NCBI GenBank assembly: GCA_900754515.1
Contig: CAAEDD010000127.1
Span: 1-8,450 of the forward strand
Direction of reading: 5' to 3'
Length of the DNA stretch: 8,450 bases
From: an uncultured Oscillospiraceae bacterium
Lineage (GTDB): Bacteria > Bacillota > Clostridia > Oscillospirales > Oscillospiraceae
The translations under genes and the position numbers were made by a program. The notes beneath the pieces were generated by a model. That model saw only the letters and a program-made list of their open reading frames with translations. It had not been told where the DNA came from and ran no database searches. Shown here one piece after another: positions 1 to 5,396 of this stretch (positions are counted from its first letter, which is position 1; each line of letters starts with the position of its first letter).

Positions 1-11
1 AGGAAAAGGCA

Positions 12-524
12 TTATTTAAAGAATCTGTATCTTTTTCTCTCCGACGGGAGCCAGAGCAGTTGGGGGATAAACTCAATAGCGAGAAGCCATAAAGAGCAGT
101 ATTGAGGGAGAGCCAGAAGAGTGGAGGCCCAGCCGTCGCCCAGTGTTACCATAGCCCCCACAAAGCCCACCCAGGTGAGGATATAGGCCAGAAGATTCAG
201 ACAATGGCAAAAGAGAGTAATATATAACAGGGGGCTTTTCTTTTCCGCATCACGGACAAGGGGGAAAAGCAAGAGCTGGTCCAGGAAAGAATAGGATTTA
301 AGATAATTTCTCATGGCTTTGGCGCTTCTTTTGCGAAAGCCGCACTGGATAATAACGCCATGGCGGGCAAAGCAGAATGCGCCGCAAATTACGGTGGCAG
401 TCAGCATTAAAAATATCATCAAAAATATATGCGAGAAGTCAAAAACAACTTCCTCATTCCACATACGATGTATCATATCTGCATTTTCCTGCCAAATCTC
501 CCGTATCCATTGAGAAAAGCCCAT
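12..524 (-). CDS. Small integral membrane protein, probable cognate immunity protein of the RHS toxin tip
   Basis: I do not recognise a named family. The 170-residue protein has an amphipathic N-terminus (residues 1-28, Trp-rich), a hydrophobic helix at about 31-53, a basic cytoplasmic-type loop (62-75, RKRSAKAMR), further hydrophobic helices at about 98-127 and 136-158, and a strongly basic tail (SERKRYRFFK). This predicts three membrane helices with the basic loop and tail on the cytoplasmic side. The ATG at 524 lies 12 bases past the stop of the RHS tip, and its GGAG site (532-535) sits in that gap, so the two genes are probably translated from one message. A small gene directly behind an RHS C-terminal domain is the standard position of the immunity gene. 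A membrane immunity protein suggests that the toxin acts in or across the inner membrane. The gene is complete, with its stop at 12-14. The immunity role is inferred from position. Confidence 0.85.
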   Translation of the reverse strand: MGFSQWIREIWQENADMIHRMWNEEVVFDFSHIFLMIFLMLTATVICGAFCFARHGVIIQCGFRKRSAKAMRNYLKSYSFLDQLLLFPLVRDAEKKSPLLYITLFCHCLNLLAYILTWVGFVGAMVTLGDGWASTLLALPQYCSLWLLAIEFIPQLLWLPSERKRYRFFK

Positions 525-531
525 GTTACCT

Positions 532-535
532 CTCC
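532..535 (-). promoter_or_regulatory. Shine-Dalgarno site in the RHS tip/immunity junction
   Basis: The minus strand reads AAAGGAGAGGTAACATG. The GGAG begins directly after the RHS stop codon (537-539) and lies about 7 bases before the ATG at 524. The tight spacing fits co-translation of toxin tip and immunity gene. Confidence 0.7.
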
Positions 536-536
536 T

Positions 537-1367
537 TTAAAAACCTAATCTTAAAAATGCCTGATTTGCACCCTGTGTTCCAAGCCAACCTTTGCCTATT
601 CCCAACATTACAGGTAAGGTAAATTTTTTGGAATAAGTTGCGCTCATCTTATAAAAAAATGTGCCGGCTTTCTGTATCCCGTCAGTGGGGACGTGCTTTA
701 TAAATCTGGTTACACGGTTCATCATATTTTTGTCGCTGCGAATGGCACCATTGCCGCCGACGATACCTCCCACAAAACCGGACGCTGTGTCGGTAGCTAC
801 TTCACGCCAACTGTCAGAGGACATTTTTCCGCTGTTATCTATAAGCTCGTGGCTAACGGATTCCACAAAACTTGTAGCAGTGATAACGGCACTTCCTACA
901 AGGAAATAAGCTCCTGAAGCGGCAACTACCCCATTAACTGCTCCACAGACAGCGGATATTGCTATTTTTGCAAGTGATTTTGGAGTTTTAAGTGCACTAC
1001 GACCTTCAGAGGTCCATATATCTGCTATAGTTGTTGCTGCACCGACAACTGCACCGACAACTGCACCAACGACAAAGTTCCAGAAAAATCCACCTTCATC
1101 AGTTCGTGAGATGGGGTTGTTACCGTAGTAGGCGAACAAGTTATAACTTGCAATGTCGCCATTTACGCCGAGCGTATCCGCGCCGTCGGCATTAATGAAT
1201 CGGCAGAGCTGGGGGTCGTAGTAACGGGCTTTGAGGTAGTAGAGGCCGGTGTCGGAATCGAAGTAGTAGCCGCGGTAGCGGAGGGGGTTGATGTCGGCCA
1301 TGTCGCCGGTGGCGGAGAGAATATCGCCCCAGGCGTTGACAATTTTTAATAACAGGGCAGAGGGCAT
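537..1367 (-). CDS. 5'-truncated RHS repeat-associated core protein with variable C-terminal toxin domain
   Basis: Residues about 11-92 are the end of an RHS core: NAWGDILSATG, then INPLRYRGYYFDSDTG, LYYLKARYYDP, RFINADG, NLFAYYGNNPISRTDEGG. Full RHS proteins are well over 1000 residues and place this block just before the variable C-terminus, so this is only a tip. After residue 92 the sequence changes to a less GC-rich, hydrophobic Gly/Ala/Val-rich domain (93-115, 136-165, 195-208), ending in a polar-basic tail (209-276). I see no known nuclease, deaminase or ADP-ribosyltransferase motif, and a membrane-active toxin is a reasonable guess. The first eight residues come from a hairpin arm, the ATG at 1367 lies at the loop edge, and no clear ribosome site precedes it, so the start is nominal. 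In the core, GDMADINPL looks a few residues shorter than the usual GxxAxTLGxINPL spacing. The fragment may be a silent orphan cassette or an expressed remnant. Confidence 0.85.
   Translation of the reverse strand: MPSALLLKIVNAWGDILSATGDMADINPLRYRGYYFDSDTGLYYLKARYYDPQLCRFINADGADTLGVNGDIASYNLFAYYGNNPISRTDEGGFFWNFVVGAVVGAVVGAATTIADIWTSEGRSALKTPKSLAKIAISAVCGAVNGVVAASGAYFLVGSAVITATSFVESVSHELIDNSGKMSSDSWREVATDTASGFVGGIVGGNGAIRSDKNMMNRVTRFIKHVPTDGIQKAGTFFYKMSATYSKKFTLPVMLGIGKGWLGTQGANQAFLRLGF
1041..1064. repeat. Two perfect tandem copies of a 12-bp unit inside the toxin domain
   Basis: ACCGACAACTGC occurs at 1041-1052 and again at 1053-1064, followed by a partial third copy (ACCAAC, 1065-1070). On the minus strand it encodes the repeated GAVV unit of the hydrophobic segment near residues 101-110. 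The length could vary by slippage without a frameshift. Confidence 0.85.
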
Positions 1368-1380
1368 CTGCCCTGTTATT
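1348..1380. repeat. Perfect 14-bp inverted repeat with 5-base loop at the RHS truncation point
   Basis: The left arm AATAACAGGGCAGA (1348-1361) and right arm TCTGCCCTGTTATT (1367-1380) are perfectly complementary around the loop GGGCA. It lies between the DUF4279-like gene (stop at 1442) and the first RHS-homologous codons (about 1341). It could be the terminator stem of the upstream immunity gene, but neither strand has a proper T-run after it: the minus strand continues AAAAATTG and the plus strand GGGTTTTGCGG. It could also mark a recombination or insertion boundary. Confidence 0.8.
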
Positions 1381-1441
1381 GGGTTTTGCGGTATCTGTTA
1401 TGAAATTTCCTGAAAATAATGCATAGTGTTTCGTCGACGCC

Positions 1442-1837
1442 TTATGCTTCTTCAATGTCGCAAAATGAATAGATGTCAAAATCAATGTCCAATCCCAACA
1501 TAGAAATTTTATCTAAAACTTTTCTGCTTAGGTAAAGCGAAGGAGAAGTGCTGCCGAAACGGATTGGTACGGTCAAAGATGAGTTTATAAAGTCACTATC
1601 AGCATATTTCTGTAAAAAAGAAATTGCATCATCCGGTAGTTCATCCAAGAAAAGCTCAATTGTTTCTCCTGTATCCCAGGTTTCGCATTTGTCAGAGCTT
1701 AATTCAAATGAGCCATTCTTGAGTTTTTGAATACGACTTAAGAATTGCTTATCCTCATGAGTCAGTAATTCCGGATTACACTTTGAGCAGTCGATCCATA
1801 TTGCACATTGCACCAAGGGAATCATGATATCTTCCAA
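1442..1837 (-). CDS. Divergent DUF4279-like protein
   Basis: A 131-residue soluble acidic protein. The C-terminal two-thirds follow the DUF4279 pattern: a Trp strand (CETWDTGE, residues 49-56), a helix of the LFLDELPDDAISFLQKY type, a strand pair (SSLTVPIRFG) and a final helix and strand (LSRKVLDKISMLGLDIDFDIYSF). This matches the endings of the two DUF4279 genes at 7239-8059, although its N-terminal half is more divergent. The start is uncertain. TTG at 1837 has AGGAG 10 bases upstream, and the in-frame ATG at 1825 has a weaker GGAAG about 6 bases upstream. It lies immediately before the RHS tip in transcription order, where an immunity gene of a displaced toxin would sit. The biochemical function of DUF4279 is not known to me, and the immunity role is inferred. 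Confidence 0.8.
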   Translation of the reverse strand: MEDIMIPLVQCAIWIDCSKCNPELLTHEDKQFLSRIQKLKNGSFELSSDKCETWDTGETIELFLDELPDDAISFLQKYADSDFINSSLTVPIRFGSTSPSLYLSRKVLDKISMLGLDIDFDIYSFCDIEEA

Positions 1838-1865
1838 AGATTATCAACTCCTAACAATTGCTTTA

Positions 1866-1871
1866 ATTATA
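1866..1871 (-). promoter_or_regulatory. Candidate -10 box upstream of the DUF4279-like gene
   Basis: The minus strand carries a perfect TATAAT, about 14 bases before the AGGAG of the gene starting at 1837. No convincing -35 is seen at 16-18 bases, so this is a weak promoter candidate. Confidence 0.3.
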
Positions 1872-1980
1872 CTGCAATTTACAGCCTTTTGAGGAGAAGC
1901 CGGCAGCAAGCAACTTCTTGCCGGAATCTACGGGTGCAGGCATGAGCGGCGCTGCCGATTTTATTACCGAGGTCGATTAG
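1867..1980 (+). pseudogene. Possible short coding remnant in the gap
   Basis: In the 139-base gap between two immunity-like genes, a plus-strand frame is open from the stop at 1864-1866 to the TAG at 1978-1980. It includes the protein-like stretch STGAGMSGAADFITEVD and is more GC-rich than the flanking bases. It has no start codon or ribosome site that would make it a gene. The antisense frame is also open over most of this stretch, so orientation is not certain. It may be the 3' end of a lost coding sequence. Confidence 0.25.
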
Positions 1981-2192
1981 ATATCCTTTTTATGTGCCAG
2001 TTTGCTGCCGCACCAAGGGCAATAAGCTATCCTCACAAAAGATTGCCCGCCGTCATGAACGATGATACCATATTCTCCGCTGGTTTCATCGTGTAATATC
2101 AGCCAATCCGGGCAGTCAAAAGGACTGCTGTGACTTGTACAGTGTTTGCTTGAATGATATTTCATTGCATTACAACAGATCATTTCGGCCAT
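1977..2192 (-). CDS. DUF6980-type small zinc-knuckle protein
   Basis: A 71-residue protein with the layout I associate with DUF6980: an N-terminal Cys pair (C6, C7), then C18, the SPFDCPD motif with C27, a central EYGIIVHDGGQSFVRI strand pair, and the C-terminal knuckle YCPWCGSKL (C58, C61). The cysteines probably bind a structural zinc. The ATG at 2192 is preceded by AAGGAG at a spacing of about 6. Small proteins of this kind are common next to polymorphic toxin loci in Bacillota and are often treated as candidate immunity proteins, but I know of no demonstrated activity. It is complete, and its stop overlaps the end of the plus-strand remnant described at 1867-1980. Confidence 0.8.
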   Translation of the reverse strand: MAEMICCNAMKYHSSKHCTSHSSPFDCPDWLILHDETSGEYGIIVHDGGQSFVRIAYCPWCGSKLAHKKDI

Positions 2193-2288
2193 TTATCTCC
2201 TTTTTAAGTTTTGTGTTTGTAAAAGCCGGAAGTTCACGGCGGAGCTGGGCTTTGTATTTTATCGAATTCAGGAAAAGTTTTTACAGGT
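2193..2288 (-). other. Gap with coding-like tail, possible vestige
   Basis: Apart from the AAGGAG of the gene starting at 2192, the minus strand contains an open stretch reading KYKAQLRRELPAFTNT. This resembles the tail of a basic protein but has no start. An imperfect AAAGCC...GGCTTT pairing spans its centre. I see no promoter. Confidence 0.2.
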
Positions 2289-2897
2289 TCAAAAAACAGA
2301 AATGTCCACGCCGTTTACGGACAGCCGGTACTGAGCTTCCATAGAGGGGATAGCGGCAAAATATGTGATATGGCTTTCGCCCAGTTCATAAATGAAGTTT
2401 TCCAGGGGAATAAAAACTGAGCCGTATGTATCGCTTAGCTCCAGAGGCCCTCCCTCGGCACTATAAACTGAAATATAGCAGTCATTTGTATTGCGGTACT
2501 GATATACATCTATGACAAGGTTGTCAATAATTTTGTGTACTGGCAATTTGGTATATGACCCAAGCCCAACTTTCCACCCACCTGGAGTTTTAGGGGCAAT
2601 GAATAAAATGTTAGAATCTCCTTCGGAGCCGACTATGAAACTGCTATGTTGACCATCAATAACCAGCTTTATTTCAGAAGTTCCGGGATGAAAATACTTA
2701 TAAGCCGCCTCAGGTGACTTGAATGTTATGAAAGCATTCTCAAAAGGAATAAAAGCGGACAGTGTTATAAAAAGAGTTGTAATTACAACAACTAAAAAAT
2801 AAAATTTGCGGCCTGGCCTTCCCCAAAGCTTTTTGGCCAATGCAGCTATACATATACCCAGGACAGCGCCAAGGGCCAATCTAACAAATCCAAACAT
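2289..2897 (-). CDS. Two-helix membrane protein with external beta-rich domain
   Basis: The family is not recognised by name. The 202 residues show two hydrophobic helices (about 4-22 and 33-52) joined by a basic loop (KKLWGRPGRK), so both ends should face outside. Residues 53-202 then form an extracytoplasmic domain rich in predicted strands (FKSPEAAYKYF, EIKLVIDG, NILFIAPKTPGGW, LVIDVYQY, GSVFIPLENFIYEL). The ATG at 2897 has GGAAGGAG about 9 bases upstream. It sits between the EF-Tu-like gene and the DUF6980 gene with its own ribosome site. An outward-facing domain could meet an incoming toxin before it reaches the cytoplasm, but this is inference from topology and context. Confidence 0.75.
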   Translation of the reverse strand: MFGFVRLALGAVLGICIAALAKKLWGRPGRKFYFLVVVITTLFITLSAFIPFENAFITFKSPEAAYKYFHPGTSEIKLVIDGQHSSFIVGSEGDSNILFIAPKTPGGWKVGLGSYTKLPVHKIIDNLVIDVYQYRNTNDCYISVYSAEGGPLELSDTYGSVFIPLENFIYELGESHITYFAAIPSMEAQYRLSVNGVDISVF

Positions 2898-2969
2898 TTA
2901 TGCATGTCTCCTTCCAGAAAATATCAGGCTGTGGCCGGGGGAAAGAATGAGATATTGTATAGTTCAGGA

Positions 2970-3275
2970 TTAACTCTCCAAGAGAGAGTTGAAGATCTTA
3001 GTTATAACAGCATATCCCACAACACGGTAACCTTCTTGAATATTTATTTTTTTACCAATCCAAAGGCAGTGGGGGTATGCTTCCGGTGTCAGAAATGTAA
3101 TTGTCCCTTTCGCAGTTCCCTTTGGCGGTACTGCATTCGTTTGATAATAATGATGAATACCTGTGGTCAAATAGTTGTCAGTAATCAGGTGAGCCGGCCG
3201 ATAACCATCGAACGCCGGGCCCCTTCTTGTGCCGTTGAATTCAAATACTGCTTCTACATCAGCTGTCCTGTTCAT
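2970..3275 (-). CDS. Stand-alone EF-Tu domain III-like protein
   Basis: A 101-residue protein resembling the third (C-terminal beta-barrel) domain of elongation factor Tu. PAFDGYRPAHL (20-30) matches the EF-Tu stretch PFFKGYRPQFY, LTTGIHHYY follows in the place of the VTG strand, and EGYRVVGYAVITKI (81-94) matches the terminal EGGRTVGAGVVAKV. No GTPase domain or P-loop is present, so it cannot be a working elongation factor. I chose the ATG at 3275 because GGAGGA (3282-3288) lies 6-7 bases upstream; a further in-frame ATG at 3296 would swallow that site. The final codons form a 7-bp hairpin (2972-2990). Such orphan EF-Tu-like domains occur among immunity-type genes. A decoy or competitor for EF-Tu-directed toxins is possible but unproven. 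Confidence 0.8.
   Translation of the reverse strand: MNRTADVEAVFEFNGTRRGPAFDGYRPAHLITDNYLTTGIHHYYQTNAVPPKGTAKGTITFLTPEAYPHCLWIGKKINIQEGYRVVGYAVITKIFNSLLES
2972..2990 (-). repeat. 7-bp hairpin over the stop codon of the EF-Tu-like gene
   Basis: The plus strand carries AACTCTC (2972-2978), loop CAAGA, and GAGAGTT (2984-2990), a perfect match that covers the last codons and part of the stop. No T-run follows on the minus strand, so it is not a standard intrinsic terminator, but it may stabilise or weakly pause the transcript. Confidence 0.4.
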
Positions 3276-3350
3276 AGTAATTCCTCCTCGTGGCATGAAT
3301 GTTATCGTACCGTCGCCAGCCAGTTTGAAAACCCTCAGCTGCTCCCATGG
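3276..3350 (-). pseudogene. In-frame open remnant upstream of the EF-Tu-like gene
   Basis: On the minus strand the frame of the EF-Tu-like gene stays open upstream as far as a TAG near 3366. The translation contains HGPPWEQLRVFKLAGDGTI followed by TFMPRGG, which is protein-like. The ribosome site at 3282-3288 lies within it. It has no start other than ATG 3296. It may be the worn 3' end of an older coding sequence fused in frame by chance. Confidence 0.25.
3282..3288 (-). promoter_or_regulatory. Shine-Dalgarno site deciding the EF-Tu-like start
   Basis: The minus strand reads GAGGAGGAATTACTATG. The AGGAGGA lies about 6 bases before the ATG at 3275, which makes that start clearly better than the upstream ATG at 3296. 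Confidence 0.75.
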
Positions 3351-3368
3351 AGGCCCATGTCTCCCGGC

Positions 3369-4181
3369 CTATTTATATATGCCATATTTTTTATAAGTCA
3401 GGCATATGTCGGTCTCATAGGAGGGGATGGAATCTGAATCCTTAAAATGAAATATGGGCAAAAGGGCGCGAACATCCGCAGGGTACTCGTTGGGAGGGGA
3501 CTTGGCATCCGGATAAGAACCGATCCTGGTCAATTCAAACAGTGCCTCATCCCTCCTGCGGGACAGGCTCAGCTGCGACAGATATTCATTGGTATTATGG
3601 TCATGCCTGGCCATAATCAGAAAGCCCAGACTGTCCAGCTCCTGGGAGCTTTTGGGCAGAGCATCAGGCGGGCACAGCGTGGTATACATGAGCTGAACTG
3701 TCCGATGACGATTGTCGGTATATTCTCCGGCTTTTCGAAACAGGATATACCAGCCCCCTATGCCTAATTTCTCTGCCTGGGCAGAGCTCATTTTATGGGC
3801 AAAGGTGTCCCCAAGCTTCCAATCGGGAGTGTAATACTTCACGGGGCGGTATGTCGCCTCAGCGCCCAGCATATCATCACGGCTCAGTGTTTTGTATAGC
3901 CTGGCGGTGGGAAGCGGAATTTCGGCATTGCTTTGAAGCTGCTCCAGCGCCCTGAGAGCATCCCCGCGCAATTGCGCTGTGAGCTCATGCTTTTTGCATA
4001 GCGCCCGGGCCAGAGCTATGCGGATAGCAGGCCCCTCGTCATCATCCTCAAGCTCCTCTGCATAATCCTCCCGGAGCTTTGCTATTGCTGCGCTGCGGCC
4101 ATAGCCCGACCTGCGCAGATACACATACTCATTGTTGATGTCCTCTATTACCGGGTAAAATTCAGACAAAGATTCGCCCAT
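3369..4181 (-). CDS. 270-residue immunity-type protein, unnamed family
   Basis: The protein appears soluble and two-part. Residues 1-105 are helical and charged (SGYGRSAAIAKLREDYAEEL, then a DDDEGPAIRIALARALCKK block). Residues 106-270 are beta-rich with DWKLGDTFAHKM, GGWYILFRKAGEY, QLMYTTLCPPDALP and a closing YETDICLTYKKYGI. I recall similar proteins in Clostridia beside RHS and other polymorphic toxin genes, but I cannot give a family name. The start chosen is ATG 4181, with GGGAGG 8 bases upstream; TTG at 4187 in the same frame is only 2 bases from that site and is unlikely. There is no signal peptide or membrane helix. Role inferred from context only. Confidence 0.8.
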   Translation of the reverse strand: MGESLSEFYPVIEDINNEYVYLRRSGYGRSAAIAKLREDYAEELEDDDEGPAIRIALARALCKKHELTAQLRGDALRALEQLQSNAEIPLPTARLYKTLSRDDMLGAEATYRPVKYYTPDWKLGDTFAHKMSSAQAEKLGIGGWYILFRKAGEYTDNRHRTVQLMYTTLCPPDALPKSSQELDSLGFLIMARHDHNTNEYLSQLSLSRRRDEALFELTRIGSYPDAKSPPNEYPADVRALLPIFHFKDSDSIPSYETDICLTYKKYGIYK

Positions 4182-4189
4182 AGTCAATG

Positions 4190-4195
4190 CCTCCC
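4190..4195 (-). promoter_or_regulatory. Shine-Dalgarno site for the 270-residue protein
   Basis: The minus strand reads GGGAGGCATTGACTATG. The spacing of 8 to the ATG at 4181 is good and rules against the TTG at 4187. Confidence 0.7.
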
Positions 4196-4315
4196 ATCAG
4201 CATATATTAAGAAATTCGTCTATTGCTTAAGGATGCGGAGCGCATCCATCCAATTAATATATTGCAGCTACTGCGATAATTGAGTCAAGCACGGAAAAAG
4301 AGACTAAAGGATAAG
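4196..4315 (-). promoter_or_regulatory. Gap with a small hairpin and weak promoter candidate
   Basis: This AT-rich gap holds a perfect 7-bp hairpin with 3-base loop (GGATGCG at 4231-4237, CGCATCC at 4241-4247) without a T-run. On the minus strand, TTGACT (around 4284) precedes an AT-rich TATATT, but the spacing of about 21 is too long for a good sigma-A promoter. It may carry a promoter for the gene starting at 4181, and support is weak. Confidence 0.25.
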
Positions 4316-4666
4316 TCAATTCCTATTGCGGCGGAGCATGGAAGAGAGAAGAAGCAGATTTGCAATGCTGAAACCCAGAACAAGAACAGCTTCAGGAAGC
4401 AACAAATAGGATATTGAAATTAAAAGGTCTGCAATGGCTGGGGAGGAATCGGAAGAAGCCGGCAGAGACAATATGGACAACAGCAGGATTATGCAGAAAA
4501 ATACAGAAGCCCACAGAATGTTTCTGAACTTTTTTCTGAATCTGAGGCGCCAGTTGCCAATGCCGTGTTTCTGGTGCCGGCGTACCGTGCCAACAGCGGA
4601 AAAATTGAGGACAAGAAGTAAAAAGAAAACAATGATACATGCTGTCAAAAACAAACAAGAAATCAT
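4316..4666 (-). CDS. Three-helix small membrane protein
   Basis: The family is not recognised. The 116 residues form three hydrophobic segments at about 2-25, 52-72 and 80-108. A very basic loop (RRHQKHGIGNWRLRFRKKFR, residues 29-48) should be cytoplasmic, giving N-out and a basic cytoplasmic C-terminus (MLRRNRN). The ATG at 4666 is preferred because AGGTGA (4672-4677) lies 5 bases upstream; the GTG at 4675 overlaps that site. The plan, a small polytopic protein with a basic first loop, recalls the protein at 12-524, though I see no clear sequence match. It could be an immunity protein to another membrane-acting toxin, but that rests on context. Confidence 0.7.
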   Translation of the reverse strand: MISCLFLTACIIVFFLLLVLNFSAVGTVRRHQKHGIGNWRLRFRKKFRNILWASVFFCIILLLSILSLPASSDSSPAIADLLISISYLLLPEAVLVLGFSIANLLLLSSMLRRNRN

Positions 4667-4671
4667 ATGTA

Positions 4672-4677
4672 TCACCT
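4672..4677 (-). promoter_or_regulatory. Shine-Dalgarno site overlapping an alternative GTG
   Basis: The minus strand reads AGGTGATACATATG. The AGGTGA is 5 bases before the ATG at 4666 and itself contains the GTG at 4675, so the ATG is the better start. Confidence 0.5.
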
Positions 4678-4729
4678 GATTTTATAAGCGGTCATTAAGG
4701 CGGCATGGCAGGTAAAAGGTTATATTTCT

Positions 4730-4744
4730 CCCGTTGGAAACGGG
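4730..4744 (-). repeat. Short hairpin just after the stop of the single-pass membrane protein gene
   Basis: CCCGTT (4730-4735), loop GGA and AACGGG (4739-4744) form a perfect 6-bp stem with extra C/G and TTTC/GAAA pairing outside it. It begins 6 bases past the stop at 4751. The following minus-strand bases (AGAAATATAACC) contain no T-run, so at most it is a weak terminator or an mRNA 3'-end stem. Confidence 0.35.
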
Positions 4745-4750
4745 GGGAAA

Positions 4751-5314
4751 TCATGTGAGGAGAAGCGGGGACAGCAAGCTTGATACCAGGTATTCCCGGT
4801 GGTAGTCCCATATGTAAGCCGTCAGGTAGCGGATACGGTTCAGCTTCTCGTCTGCCAGCGCCAGCTGGAAGAAATAAAAAGCCCCGTCACGGATCTCACC
4901 GTCACAGTAATCGCTGATGGCATCCGGGCTGCCGCTGACAAGGAAATATTTTTCTCCCTTAAGCTCTACTGGGGCGCACAGCCCTTCCAGGCGCTCCAGC
5001 TCATGGACGAACTGCCGGTCATCCAGTTTCAGATCGGCGTATATGTAAAAATTGGGGTCGCTGAAAAGATATTCGTGATACTGATAATAGAAGTCTCTGC
5101 AATATGCGGACACTAGGTCTTCGTCAGGCAGCAGGCTTGCATCAAAGTCCTTCAGTATACTTTCAGTTGTTTTGTTCCAATTACCGTAGTGGTCTATGTC
5201 GGAGACCTGAACCTCCTTGAAAACGCCGTACAGCATCACTGCCATTATTGAACAGAGACAAAGCAGGACGAGGATAATCGCCGTCAGTACAGAGATTAAC
5301 AGGGATTTTTTCAT
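4751..5314 (-). CDS. Single-pass membrane-anchored protein with external domain
   Basis: The family is not recognised. The 187 residues start with MKKS and one long hydrophobic helix (about 5-30), which may be an uncleaved signal anchor. The rest (31-187) is an acidic, Tyr-rich, probably extracytoplasmic domain with helical and strand segments (DLVSAYCRDFYYQYHEYLF, NFYIYADLKLDDRQFVHEL, EKYFLVSGSPDAI, GAFYFFQLALADEKLNRI). It has no lipobox of clear form and no known catalytic motif. The ATG at 5314 was chosen because GGAGGT (5321-5326) lies 6 bases upstream. The same frame stays open to a codon at 5368, which has no ribosome site. Placed between two other immunity-like genes, it could be an externally facing immunity protein, but this is inferred. 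Confidence 0.75.
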   Translation of the reverse strand: MKKSLLISVLTAIILVLLCLCSIMAVMLYGVFKEVQVSDIDHYGNWNKTTESILKDFDASLLPDEDLVSAYCRDFYYQYHEYLFSDPNFYIYADLKLDDRQFVHELERLEGLCAPVELKGEKYFLVSGSPDAISDYCDGEIRDGAFYFFQLALADEKLNRIRYLTAYIWDYHREYLVSSLLSPLLLT

Positions 5315-5320
5315 TCGTGA

Positions 5321-5326
5321 ACCTCC
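5321..5326 (-). promoter_or_regulatory. Shine-Dalgarno site deciding the start at 5314
   Basis: The minus strand reads TTGGAGGTTCACGAATG. GGAGGT at a spacing of 6 picks the ATG at 5314 over the open codon at 5368. Confidence 0.75.
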
Positions 5327-5396
5327 AAAACGGGAGAGAATTGTTTGCAAATAACACACAGAGAACACAGAAGCACAGCAGGAAATACTATCATCT

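Noticed and set aside
1348..1380. Inverted repeat as an insertion-sequence end
   Set aside because: No transposase gene and no second matching repeat in the window. A terminator-like or junction stem is equally likely.
1192..1485. Minus-strand frame rich in Pro, Leu and Arg
   Set aside because: It is an out-of-frame shadow of the GC-rich RHS core. The repeated PLP/LLR runs come from GC bias.
2904..3437. Plus-strand open frame of 177 codons
   Set aside because: It lies antisense to the EF-Tu-like gene and the end of the 270-residue gene, which have recognisable sequence and good ribosome sites. Its translation has low-complexity, unprotein-like runs.
4231..4247. Hairpin GGATGCG-GAG-CGCATCC as a terminator
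   Set aside because: No T-run on either side, and the stem is only 7 bp. It is recorded as a hairpin within the gap, not as a terminator.
5315..5368. N-terminal extension of the single-pass membrane protein
   Set aside because: The frame is open but has no ribosome site upstream. GGAGGT directly before ATG 5314 supports the shorter form, which also places the signal anchor at the N-terminus.
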